Assembly: GCA_027563935.2 (NCBI GenBank)
Contig: JANVAS020000222.1
Location: 6,758,001 to 6,822,000, forward strand
DNA: 64,000 bases
Direction: 5' to 3'
Origin: Costus lasius
Taxonomy: Eukaryota; Streptophyta; Magnoliopsida; Zingiberales; Costaceae
This document shows, one piece after another, positions 35,212-47,176 of the stretch. Numbering within the stretch: the stretch's first letter is position 1; every line of letters starts with the position of its first letter. A program made the translations under genes and the position numbers. The notes under the pieces were generated by a model. It did no database searches. It was not told the DNA's origin and saw only the letters and a list, made by a program, of their open reading frames with translations.

Positions 35212-36900
35212 TGTTGGGGTATGCCCTTAAGGCTAATGTTTGAGGCCTATGGGAATGTATCTGTATCATGTAATAAACTGTTATGTTTATAAAGGCATGG
35301 TTATTATTCAGTTGTCTACATTGTCTGCTGCAATATATGTTCTTCTGAATAATGTCTCAAAGCTGTTCAGCTGGGCTGACATACTATATGTCCTTAGTCG
35401 AGATATCTTGGTGAACATGAGACAGCCTTGATATGATTGAGACTAATATGTGTTCTAATCTTATAGGATGCTTCGAGCATGGAATAAGATGTAGACTCAT
35501 GGGTACATTGGATGTACTGGACAGACCCTACTAGGTTATTCAATTGTTTGTCACAATGTGAATAATCCTTGAGTGCAACAAGTGGCACATTTCCTTTGAC
35601 TTGAGATCACTTGTGTTTTCTAAATGATGATTGTCATTGTTTTGAGGTAGTTCAATATCATTTGAAACATAATGATTATAGACTATCTTGGATGGTGAGC
35701 TTGAGTCAGGTTAGGGCACTAGTGATAGACATAGGATTGCCGTCTCCTTGTTTAAGGAGTGTGATGTTCTAAAGGGGCCCCCTGGATGAGATGATTGAGA
35801 AAAGAGTATGGCCATACCCAGGTGACAGTGTTCATCTGTTCTAATCATGCTCGTCATATTGGAGTTACAAGCTTGACACGCTTGTCCAATAAGAACATCC
35901 AGTGGCAAAGGACATATGTATGCCTAGTGAAGTTGATTCACACTTGTGTTGTTTTTGGGTGTAGTCTTGGAAGACTCTTTTCTTTATATCGGGAGACAGT
36001 GATGTGTTGCTAGATACCCCTCACTGATCGTGATGACGTGAGTTATCGTTACCGACATTTAAAGGAAACCCTTAGGGTCGCACAATTTGATGATATGGCT
36101 TACTTAAGTCAGATCGTGTGGACTGAATTGTTTGGGTTCAGTTTAAAGGGATTTAATCTCTGATTGTAAGTGAGATCTGGTCTGATCATGTTTGATTGAT
36201 TAGGGCTTGAGATCGGTAAGCTTCGATCGAGAGAATGGATGCTAGATCGGTCAGATCAGGAGCATTAAGAGATCAACGGTCAGATCAAAAGCCTTATGGT
36301 TTAATTATGATTTGGGCTAGTTGCTTGGCTTGATTGGTTCTTAAATTGAACCAAAATGAACCGGCTCACTAAATGAGCGCATGGTTCAAGGGGAGAGGAG
36401 TTGACGACATGTTCACTTGGTGTGAACGTTGGGGCGATGAGTGGTTACTATTTTTAGTAACCATGATCTCCACTTGGAGAGGGCTCTCGTCCAAATAGAG
36501 TATGCTCTATTTTCGCCACTAACAATTTTTTTTCTCTCGCCCATATTCCTCTCGACACCTTGTGTGAGTGCGGCGACGCTTGAAGGATAGAGGAGGATTC
36601 GGCCAAGAGAGATCGACATCTCATCATTCCCTTTCACTCGACAAGGACCTCTTGGAACCTTGCTAGCACAAGGAGCACCAAGGGAGATAGCGTCATCATC
36701 CTGTGTGTGACGACAAGGAGAAGATCTCATTTGATCTTTGCTTCCAAGGCGCCATCTTGAAATGGCCATGGTATGAATTCTTTTTCATATTTTAAAGTTG
36801 ATCATAATACATGCTATGCGATCTTAGAAACCCTCTTCCGCTGTTTTAAATCCCTTACTTGCGCCTATTAGGGTTTCCTTCCCTCTTTAGGGGACTTTCA
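35212..36900 (+). repeat. Element D 3' LTR
   Basis: At 1689 bp it has the same length as the 5' LTR, with two differences by eye. It is followed by the AGGAT duplication and the continuing leader of element C. Confidence 0.95.
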
Positions 36901-37173
36901 AGGATCACATGTTAGTTGATGCATATGTTTGTCTATTTAATCTTATGTGGGCTGCCCGTGTTTAATGAGTGCTGTGCTGGGGCCTGCGTGCCTGGGAATT
37001 AATTGTAAATTAATTTTTATTTTTGTGATCTGCGAATCACAGTTTAATTAATTTATAATGTGTAATTGACCTGCGTGTCAATCTTGTCTAGATAGTTAAA
37101 TTTGTAATTTAATTAGACAAGAGCACAGTGCACACTTGGCAGAGGCGCTTGCAGCAGTGGCTGGACCAGGTGG
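36901..37173 (+). other. Element C leader, middle part
   Basis: This is the continuation of the C leader between D and E. It includes the A-box-like TGGCAGAGGCG at 37137-37147. It ends in GGTGG (37169-37173), the left target duplication of element E. The matching T-arm half continues at 46275. Confidence 0.85.
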
Positions 37174-38889
37174 TGAAGGGTCCCCTTCAAGGGGGAGCGC
37201 AAGCATGAAAAACCCCTTTCAAGAGGGGGGCAAACCCTAGAACATGCGGAAATGTATTCTTCTAGAGTTTCAATAAAATCGTTTGCATGAACTCATGTAA
37301 ATGATCAACTTTATAATTAACCAAAGATCAAGTTTGAGATCTTTTACCATAGCCATGTAAGGGTGGCGGCTTGGAAGCTAGAGGCCGAAGAGGGCTCTCC
37401 TCCAAAGAAGACACACACAAAGGATGAAGGCTTACTTCTTGCGCAACTTGATGTGCTAGCAACAATTGCCAAGGTGCCCTTTGGTGTTGAGGAGATGAGA
37501 TGTTCTTCCTTGTCGCCGAGAGCTCTTCTCCAAGATCGTCCACACACCACCCACGAGAGAGAGCTTCGAAAGACACAAGGAACATTAAGCTTTTGCGTTA
37601 TTTGGCGTTAGGCGTTTTCAAGACTTCCCATTAAGGAAAGTCATCAAGACATGCGTTCATGTCTTGTGAACTTATCCCCAACGCCAATTCAATTGAACCA
37701 ATCGAACACAAATGTGAACCGGATCAATTGAATTCGGTTCAATTCCAATTGGTCCAAAGACCAAAAGAACCAACCCAAGCCATGGTCTAAATCTCTATGA
37801 ACCATGAAGATTCAAGATCTAACCGTACATCTCATGATGCTCTTGATCTCACCGATCTAGCATCCACACTCTCGATCGAAGCTTACCGATCTCAAGCCCT
37901 AATCAATCAAACATGATCAGACTGGATCTGACTTACAATCAGAGTTTAAACTCCTTTAAACTGAATCAAAACAATCCAGTCCACACGATCTGACTCAAGT
38001 AAGCCATATCACCAAATTGTGCGACCCTAAGGGTTTCCTTTAAATGTCGGTAACGATAACTCTCGTTATCACAATCAGTGAGGGGTATCTAGCAACACAT
38101 CACTGTCTCCCGATATAAAGGAAAGAGTCTTCCAAGACTACACCCAAATCACAGCACAAGGTGAATCAACATCACAAGGCATACAAGCATCCTTTGCCAC
38201 TGGATGTTCTTATTGGACAAGCGAGTCAAGCTTGTTACTCCAATACAATGAGCATGATTAGATCAGATCAACATAGTCATCTGGGTATGGCCATACACTT
38301 TCTCAATCATCTCATATAAGGGGGGCCCTTTAGAACATCACACTCCTTAAACAAGGAGACGGCAATCCTATGTCTATCACTAGTGCCCTAACATGATTCA
38401 AGCTCACCATCCAAGATAGTCTATAATCATTATGTTTCAAATGATATTGAACTACCTCAAGACAATGACAATCATCATTTAGAAACACAAATGATCTCAA
38501 GTCAGAGGACATGTGCCACTTAGTGCTTACAAGGAATATTCACATTGTGACAAGCAATGGAATATCCTAGTAGGGTCTGTCCAGTACATCCAATGTACCC
38601 ATGAGTCTACATCTTATTCCATGCTCGAAGCAACCTATAAGATTAGCACTCATATTAGTCTCAATCATATCAAGGCTGTCTCATGTTCACCAAGATATCT
38701 CGACTAAGGACATAGAGCATGTCAGCCAAGCTGAACAGCTTTGAGACATTATTCAGTAGTACACTTATTACAGCAGACAAGGTAACAACCTGAATAATAA
38801 CCATGCCTTTATAAACACAAAAGTTTATTACATGATACTTATACAATCCCAAAGGCCTCAAACATTAGCCTTAAGGGCATACCCCAACA
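37174..38889 (-). repeat. Element E 3' LTR
   Basis: On the minus strand it starts TGTTGGGGTATGCCC at 38889 and ends CCCTTCA at 37174. Short frames on both strands inside are LTR sequence. Confidence 0.95.
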
Positions 38890-38900
38890 ATCTCCCACTT
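38890..38900 (-). other. Element E polypurine tract
   Basis: On the minus strand AAGTGGGAGAT abuts the 3' LTR. Confidence 0.9.
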
Positions 38901-38909
38901 GCACTTAAT

Positions 38910-41900
38910 CTAATGGTTGAGAAATCTCAAACCCATATTATTACAGTGCTTCTCATGCTTCTGCTGCGCCAGAGGCTTGGTAAGCGGGTCTGCCAGATTG
39001 TCATCTGTATGAACCTTGCAAATTTTGATCTCGCCTCGATCAATGATCTCCCGGATCAAGTGAAACCGTCTCTGTATGTGCTTGGACTTCTGGTGCGACC
39101 GTGGTTCCTTTGCTTGTGCGATGGCTCCAGTGTTATCACAGAAGATAACCAAAGGATCAGCACTCGAAGGAACGACACCAAGTTCTCTCACGAACTTACG
39201 AATCCACACTGCCTCCTTGGATGCTTCCGAGGCTGCAACATACTCGGCTTCTGTTGTGGAATCAGCAACAGTTGACTGTTTGAAACTCTTCCACACCACT
39301 GCTCCACCATTCAAGCTAAAAATATAGCCTGATTGCGATCGGAAATCATCCTGGTCCGACTGGAACGAAGCGTCAGTATATCCCTCTATACTGAGTTCTT
39401 CCTGACCACCATATAACAAGAACATATCTTTGGTCCTCCGCAGATATTTTAAGATGTTCTTGACCGCAATCCAGTGCGCCATACCTGGATTACTTTGGAA
39501 CCGACTGGTCACGCTTAACCCGTAAGCGACGTCTGGGCGAGTACACAACATCGCATACATAATGGACCCAATAGCCGAAGCATAAGGCCTATTGTCCATT
39601 TCATCTTTCTCAGTCTGTGTTTGTGGACACTGACTCTTTGAAAGACTCAGACCATGTCTGACTGGAAGATATCCACGTTTAGAATTTTCTAAATGGAATC
39701 TCTCCAGGACTTTATCGATGTAAGTACTCTGGCATAGCCCGAGAAGCCTCTTAGATCTATCCCGGTAGATCTTCACACCTAATACATAGGCTGCTTCTCC
39801 TAGATCTTTCATCTGGAAACATTTTCCTAACCATGCTTTAACCGCATGCAGTTCAGGAATATCATTTCCAATGATCAAGATATCATCGACGTAGAGGATT
39901 AGGAATGTAATCACGCTCCCACTAAACCTCTTATATACACACGGGTCATCCTCGTTCTTGATGAAACCAAACTCAGAGATTGATTCATCAAAACGAATAT
40001 TCCAGCTTCTTGATGCTTGCTTAAGTCCATAAATGGACTTCTTTAACTTGCATATCTTATGACGATCTGATGGATTAGTGAAACCCTCAGGTTGTGTCAT
40101 ATACACATCCTCATCCAGATTTCCATTAAGGAAAGCTGTCTTCACATCCATCTGCCAGATCTCATAGTCGTAATATGCAGCTATCGCGAAAAGAATCCGA
40201 ATAGACTTAAACATGGCTACAGGAGAGAAAGTTTCATCATAATCTATCCCGTAGATTTGTTTGAAACCTTTCGCAACTAGCCTGCCTTTATAGGTAACCA
40301 CGTTACCATCCATGTCAATCTTCTTCCTGAAGATCCATTTACAGCCTATAGGGATTACTCCCGGAGGCGGATCAACCAAATCCCAGACTTGGTTATCTGA
40401 CATGGAGTCCATTTCGGCTCGCATAGCTTCAAGCCATCTAGCTGACTCCGGTCCACTGACCGCATCCGCATAAGTAAGGGGTTCATCATTGTTAATGATG
40501 TAGACTCCGTCATAGCGCTCAGGCTGTCGACCGATCCTTCCCGATCTTCGCGGTTCCCGTGATATCTGAGCCTCAGGTTATTCAATAACTGGCTCAGGCT
40601 CATCCAACTGCGCTTGACTACTTTGTCCTTCCTCTGGATTCTCATCCAGCTTTATTTCTCTCCCACTGGCCTCTTGCAGAAGAAACTCCTTCTCAAGAAA
40701 TATGGCCGTCCGAGCAACAAATACCTTGTTCTCTTTGGGATCGTAGAAATAATAACCCTTAGTTTCCTTAGGGTAACCGACAAAGATACATTTCTCAGAT
40801 CTGATCTCCAGTTTCCCAGAGGCGAGCTTTTTGACATAAGCCTCGCAACCCCAGATCCTGATAAATGTCAAGCTAGGCTGTTTCCCATACCATAACTCAT
40901 ATGGCATCTTTGAAACTGCCTTGGATGGCACTCGGTTTAGTACCTTTGCAGCTGTTTCCAGTGCAAAACCCCAAAAGGAATATGGAAGAGTAGCCTGACT
41001 CATCATAGAACGAACCATATCAAGTAACGTTCTATTTCTCCTCTCGGACACACCATTCCATTGCGGTGTTCCTGGCGGAGTGAGCTGTGAGATAATCCCA
41101 TACTCCTTTAGATAGTCAGTAAATTCTCGACTTAGGTATTCACCACCTCGATCAGAACGAAGTGCCTTGATATTTCGGCCTAGCTGATTTTGTACTTCAT
41201 TTTTGAACTCTTTGAACTTGTCAAAAGATTCACTTTTATGTCTCATTAGATAGACATACCCATACCTACTGAAATCATCAGTAAAGGTAATGAAGTACAG
41301 ATAGCCACCTCTGGCATGTTTACTAAATGGCCCACACACATCACTGTGTATAAGGTTCAGTAAACCTGAAGCCCTTTGACCTTTGTGAGGAAAAGGTGAC
41401 TTCGTCATTTTACCCATCAAACAAGCTTTGCATGTATCAATCTCCTCGCAGGAGAATGATCCCAGCAGTCCATGATCATGCAACCGCTTAATGCGCTTCT
41501 CGTTTATATGGCCTAAACGACTATGCCAAAGCAAGGTGCTGTCATCAGCATACTTGGCTTTCTTATTATCAATGTTTTGTACAGAATTTTCCATGTCCAA
41601 CATGAATAACCCATTGTTAATTGAACCAGTTGCATACACAATATTATCATAAGATAAAACACACTTTGAAATCTTGCATTCAAAGGCAAATCCTTTCCTG
41701 ACAAGAGCAGGAATAGAGATAATATTCTTGGTAATACTGGGTACAAAATAACAATTGTTTAATTCTAATACAATGCCAGATGGTAAAGAAATGAAATAGT
41801 CTCCTACAGCAACAGCAGCAACCCGTGCCCCGTTTCCAACGCGTAGGTCTACCTCATGCTGTCCCACCTGCCTTCTTCTCTTGAGTTCCTGCACATTTGA

Positions 41901-42785
41901 ACAAATGTGAACTCCACATGCGGTGTCCAACACCCATGAAATGGTAGAAGAAGATAACATGACCTCAGTCACATATATACCTGAGCCAGAAGCGATGCTT
42001 CCCCTCTTATCTCCTTGGAGCGCTTTACAGTCCTTTTTCCAGTGACCTAGCTGGCCACAGTGGAAACACCTGTTGTCCTTCGACCGCTTCACCTTCTGTT
42101 TCAGCGCCTTACTGTAGTTCTTGACAGGGGCCTTGCCCTTCTTCCCCTTCTTCTTGTTCCTGGAAGGAACCATTAAGACAGAGGTTGAAGGCTTTCCCTT
42201 CAGAGTTTCCTCAGTAGTCAAGAGCATATTCAGCAGCTCTGCCGGCGTACAATCGATTTTGTTCATATTAAAATTAATAATGAACGCATCGAAAGAAGGC
42301 GGAAGAGACTGTAGAATAATATCTACAGCAAGCTCCTGGTTGACGGTATGCCCCAGTTTCTCTAGAGCCTCCTTGTGCCCAATCATCTTGAGCACGTGAG
42401 CTCCCACTGGGCTCCCCTCAGCCAGTTTGCTCTGAAAGAAGAGCTTCGTCAGATTATAGCGTTCTGTCCTCGCCTGTGCAGCATACAGCATCTTGAGGTT
42501 CGCTATAATTTCTATAGCCGACATATCCTCATACTGACGCTGCAGCGGTGGCGTCATAGACGCTAGCATCAGGCAAGCGACATCAATGCTATCATTGACG
42601 TGCTTTTCGTAGGCATCCCGAACCGCCCTTGCGGCGTTCGGAGCGGGCTGCGGCGGTATCGCCGTCTCGAGGACATACAGTTTCCTCTCTGCCTTAAGAA
42701 CGATCTTAAGGTGTCCGAACCAGTCAGAGAAGTTCGGCCCAGCAAACTTCTCCCTTTCCAGTAGGGATCGCACATTGAAGTTCAT
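38910..42785 (-). pseudogene. Element E gag-pol polyprotein with one nonsense codon
   Basis: A single frame of 3876 bp runs from ATG at 42785 to the stop at 38910. The only break is TAA at 40578-40580, where C and D have CAA, in the low-conservation linker between integrase and RT. Next to it are a 9-bp in-frame deletion relative to C and D and, upstream near the protease, one extra codon. These account exactly for the length difference from element C (3882 bp). The CCHC knuckle, protease D-T-A, integrase D-D-35-E, YVDD of RT and the RNase H acidic residues are all present. Premature termination would give Gag-PR-IN without RT. Confidence 0.95.
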
Positions 42786-44539
42786 GGTGTTCGTTGCTGC
42801 AGGAATCTACAACAAGCAAGAACAGCAAGGTCAGTATCAATGTTCAGAATCAATCCAGGACTTAAGAAAGATTCTTTTCTCACTATTTTGTCTGACTGAA
42901 AAATCCAGTAAACAGTCCGAAAGAGTAACACTCTTTTAGTGAGATGGGATCCAGATTTCATACTTGGTCTTCGCGTCCCGCTCAGGCGAGATAAGATGCA
43001 CAAAGATGACAAGCACTAATTTCTGGTAGGCTGTCCCAGCCAATCGCCAACCCGTGCGATTCCCTTTCATCTGGGCAATCCAGCAGACTGTGCCAACTGA
43101 GTTGGTACAACACAGTCTCTGATCCCTCAGATGGCTGCCTCCATGTGCTACCATATGCGCCACATATGTAGCCTACATGGTCAAGCTGACCCGACCTACT
43201 CCCTGGACCACCACGTGCTATGCTGAGCAACGAGCAGGGATAAATCCCTACTCTGTAACACGCAGGTGAAATCCAGCACCGTCTGAAGATAGATGGACGT
43301 GCCCACTGAGTGGGTACAACACGGCTCCAACGATAGTCAGAACGGTGAGGTTTCGCGTCAGAAGGCTTACGAGCTTGATATGTTAGCGTTGGATTTTAAC
43401 GGTCTTTTATCTTCTTGACTATCATGCAAGTCCTATGGTGATAGCAGAAGATAAACACATGCAATTCTACTTATATAAGCAATAAGCAATAAAAGAAAGC
43501 ATGCTGATCTTATGTGGTAAATGCCCATGAACCCTAAGTAAGACCTTAATTTTACTTAAGTCTTCACTTGAGCTCCATTTGCATCTCATCTGGTCCAACC
43601 CAGGGCCCTAGCGCCAAGAGCACCTCAGGTGCGCCACCAGCTGAATGCCCCTTTGGGATGTGTGCATTTGTGCTCTTGTCTAATCAAATACAATTTGATC
43701 TATCTAGACAAGCTTTGACTCGCAGGTCAATTATACAATAGATTAAAAAAATGTGATTCGCAGATCACAATAATATTATCTTACAAGTATAATCCCAGGC
43801 TCGCAGGCCCCAGCACAGCACACAATTAACATGGGCGGCCCACATAAGAATAAATAAACAAGCACATGGCATCAAACATTCCACATGTGATCCAATTAAA
43901 AGAAAATAAATTTTTGAAAAACCCCATTGGCATCAATTTTAATTTTCTTATCAGTCCTACAACCTTACAATGGTCCATTGATAGGGATCCACTCATACAT
44001 CTAGTCAGATCCACTGCCCTTGCATGCACCGAATCCTAACTGACCCGAGTTGACCTAATGGTCAACCATGCATCCGCTAAGGGCTGAACCACCTTCAAGA
44101 GTTTTGGCAAGCGGGTGTGACCCCGGGCCTAACTCAAGAGTGTTCATTGGTTGTCTCAACCAGACCTCGTTACACGCCCTTGATGCAGTCAACCTATAGC
44201 CACCCAGTGCATGCGCATAGGTGCTATCAGGTCAACCCATCTGAGCTGTCAGATGGTCTGATCAGACTTGGATCTATTTAGATTATGCTTTCAACCCTAC
44301 CAACCCATCTAAGGGATTATAGTAGACGCTTTAGATCTAATGGGTGCGCAAGATAAGGCTTTTCCTTTTCAAAACATGACCAAGCGCTTACCATAACATT
44401 ATACATGCGCAATTCAAAGATAAACCTACATCTAAGAGTTTTAAACTAGCATGTAGTTTATTCGGCATGTACATAGATCTAAACATTGCAAGCGCAAACA
44501 AGGATCACTTAAAGCAACCACATGATTCATGCATAACCT
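42786..44539 (-). other. Element E untranslated leader
   Basis: This is homologous to the leaders of B, C and D. The two hairpins are at 43299-43317 and 43086-43117. The tRNA-like module is absent: near 43620-43680 the sequence is about 60 bp shorter than in B and D, replaced by a short unrelated stretch. No gene is seen. Confidence 0.8.
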
Positions 44540-44727
44540 CCTCTGATACCAATTGAAGGGTCCCCTTCAAGGGGGAGCGCAAGCATGAAAAACCCCTTTC
44601 AAGAGGGGGGCAAACCCTAGAACATGCGGAAATGTATTCTTCTAGAGTTTCAATAAAATCGTTTGCATGAACTCATGTAAATGATCAACTTTATAATTAA
44701 CCAAAGATCAAGTTTGAGATCTTTTAC
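42807..44727 (-). other. Predicted leader intron of element E
   Basis: On the minus strand, ATG-GCT-ATG at 44736-44728 is followed by donor GTAAAAG. The acceptor TAG ends at 42807, and the seven-codon join to the gag ATG at 42785 is in frame. The intron is 1921 bp. Confidence 0.5.
44540..44551 (-). other. Element E primer-binding site, variant last base
   Basis: The minus strand reads TGGTATCAGAGG, with the same last-base variant as element D. Confidence 0.88.
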
Positions 44728-46269
44728 CATAGCCATGTAAGGGTGGCGGCTTGGAAGCTAGAGGCCGAAGAGGGCTCTCCTCCAAAGAAGACACACACAA
44801 AGGATGAAGGCTTACTTCTTGCGCAACTTGATGTGCTAGCAACAATTGCCAAGGTGCCCTTTGGTGTTGAGGAGATGAGATGTTCTTCCTTGTCGCCGAG
44901 AGCTCTTCTCCAAGATCGTCCACACACCACCCACGAGAGAGAGCTTCGAAAGACACAAGGAACATTAAGCTTTTGCGTTATTTGGCGTTAGGCGTTTTCA
45001 AGACTTCCCATTAAGGAAAGTCATCAAGACATGCGTTCATGTCTTGTGAACTTATCCCCAACGCCAATTCAATTGAACCAATCGAACACAAATGTGAACC
45101 GGATCAATTGAATTCGGTTCAATTCCAATTGGTCCAAAGACCAAAAGAACCAACCCAAGCCATGGTCTAAATCTCTATGAACCATGAAGATTCAAGATCT
45201 AACCGTACATCTCATGATGCTCTTGATCTCACCGATCTAGCATCCACACTCTCGATCGAAGCTTACCGATCTCAAGCCCTAATCAATCAAACATGATCAG
45301 ACTGGATCTGACTTACAATCAGAGTTTAAACTCCTTTAAACTGAATCAAAACAATCCAGTCCACACGATCTGACTCAAGTAAGCCATATCACCAAATTGT
45401 GCGACCCTAAGGGTTTCCTTTAAATGTCGGTAACGATAACTCTCGTTATCACAATCAGTGAGGGGTATCTAGCAACACATCACTGTCTCCCGATATAAAG
45501 GAAAGAGTCTTCCAAGACTACACCCAAATCACAGCACAAGGTGAATCAACATCACAAGGCATACAAGCATCCTTTGCCACTGGATGTTCTTATTGGACAA
45601 GCGAGTCAAGCTTGTTACTCCAATACAATGAGCATGATTAGATCAGATCAACATAGTCATCTGGGTATGGCCATACACTTTCTCAATCATCTCATATAAG
45701 GGGGGCCCTTTAGAACATCACACTCCTTAAACAAGGAGACGGCAATCCTATGTCTATCACTAGTGCCCTAACATGATTCAAGCTCACCATCCAAGATAGT
45801 CTATAATCATTATATTTCAAATGATATTGAACTACCTCAAGACAATGACAATCATCATTTAGAAACACAAATGATCTCAAGTTAGAGGACATGTGCCACT
45901 TAGTGCTTACAAGGAATATTCACATTGTGACAAGCAATGGAATATCCTAGTAGGGTCTGTCCAGTACATCCAATGTACCCATGAGTCTACATCTTATTCC
46001 ATGCTCGAAGCAACCTATAAGATTAGCACTCATATTAGTCTCAATCATATCAAGGCTGTCTCATGTTCACCAAGATATCTCGACTAAGGACATAGAGCAT
46101 GTCAGCCAAGCTGAACAGCTTTGAGACATTATTCAGTAGTACACTTATTACAGCAGACAAGGTAACAACCTGAATAATAACCATGCCTTTATAAACACAA
46201 AAGTTTATTACATGATACTTATACAATCCCAAAGGCCTCAAACATTAGCCTTAAGGGCATACCCCAACA
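44554..46269 (-). repeat. Element E 5' LTR
   Basis: At 1716 bp it has the same length as the 3' LTR, with two differences by eye. It contains the ATG mini-exon at 44728-44736 and its donor. Confidence 0.95.
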
Positions 46270-47176
46270 GGTGGGAGGTCTAGGGTTCGACCCTAGGACC
46301 TGGCGCATATTCCTGGTGGGCGCACCAGAGCTGCAGATGGCGCTTGGGCCCAGGTTTGGGCCATATGAGCAGCAAAAGCCCTATGAAGAAAAGCAAGTGA
46401 AGACTTGAGTTAGGTTAAGGTCTTACTTAGGCTTTGGGCTTTTACCACATAAGATTCATGCTTTCTTTTATTATTGTTTAAAATATTAGAATTGCATGAT
46501 TAGTTTATCTTCTGCTATCACCATAGGAATTGTATGATAGTGAAGAAGATAAAAGACCGTTAAAATCCAACGCTAAAATATCAAGCTCGTAAGCCTTCTG
46601 ACGCGAAACCTCACTGTTCTGATTATCGTTGGAGCCGTGTTGTACCCACTCAGTGGGCACGTCCATCTATCTTCAGACGGTGTGGGATTACACCTGTGTG
46701 TTACAGAGTAGGGATTTATCCCTTCTCGTTGCTCAGCATAGCACATGGTGGTCCAGGGAGTAGGTCGGGTCAGCTTGACCATGTAGGCTACATATGTGGC
46801 GCATATGGTAGCACATGGAGGCAGCCATCTGTGGGATCAGAGACTGTGTTGTACCAACTCAGTTGGCACAGTCTGCTGGATTGCCCAGATGAAGGGGAAT
46901 CGCACGGGTTGGCGATCGGCAGGGACTGCCTACCGGAGATTAGTGCTTGTACTCTCTGTGCATCTTATCTCGCCTGAGCGGGACGCGGAGACCAAGTATG
47001 AAATCCGGATCCCATCTCACTAAAAGAGTGTCTACTCTTTCGGGCTGTTTTGCTGGATTTTTCAGCCAGATAAAATAGTGAGAAAAAGAATCTTTCTTAA
47101 GTCCTGATTGATTCTTAACATTGATACTGACCTTGCTGTTCTTGCATTGTTGTAGATACCTGCAGCAACGAACACC
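46270..47176 (+). other. Element C leader, last part
   Basis: This continues the leader after the GGTGG duplication. It includes the T-arm/B-box half of the tRNA-like module (GGTTCGACCCT at 46284-46294, stem TAGGG/CCCTA) and hairpins at 46642-46660 and 46842-46873. The predicted splice acceptor is at 47154-47155. Short frames are not considered coding. Confidence 0.8.

Larger units (their letters stand above)
27772..36900 (+). mobile_element. Copia element D, structurally complete, very young
   Basis: A 9129-bp element with perfect AGGAT duplications at 27767-27771 and 36901-36905. LTRs (27772-29460 and 35212-36900) are each 1689 bp, and I see only two differences (near 27951/35391 and 28508/35948). 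It carries PBS, leader, gag-pol and polypurine tract. It inserted into the leader of element C in the same orientation. Despite its youth, gag-pol has three breaks. Confidence 0.95.
37174..46269 (-). mobile_element. Copia element E, minus strand, structurally complete, very young
   Basis: A 9096-bp element with perfect GGTGG duplications (37169-37173 and 46270-46274). LTRs (37174-38889 and 44554-46269) are each 1716 bp, and I see two differences (near 38434/45814 and 38503/45883). It inserted in antisense orientation into the leader of element C, between the two halves of the tRNA-like module. Its LTR is a distinct subfamily, ending (minus strand) with GGGGACCCTTCA. Gag-pol has one nonsense codon. 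Confidence 0.95.
26986..47155 (+). other. Predicted leader intron of element C, enlarged by D and E
   Basis: The donor GTGAG at 26986 follows ATG-GCA-ATG. The acceptor AG is at 47154-47155, and joining leads in frame through seven codons to the gag ATG at 47177. The native intron is about 1935 bp; with D (9129 bp), E (9096 bp) and their duplications it spans 20,170 bp. If splicing occurs, both insertions would be removed from the gag-pol mRNA. D is in sense orientation and brings its own LTR signals, so premature polyadenylation is likely. Inference only. Confidence 0.4.
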
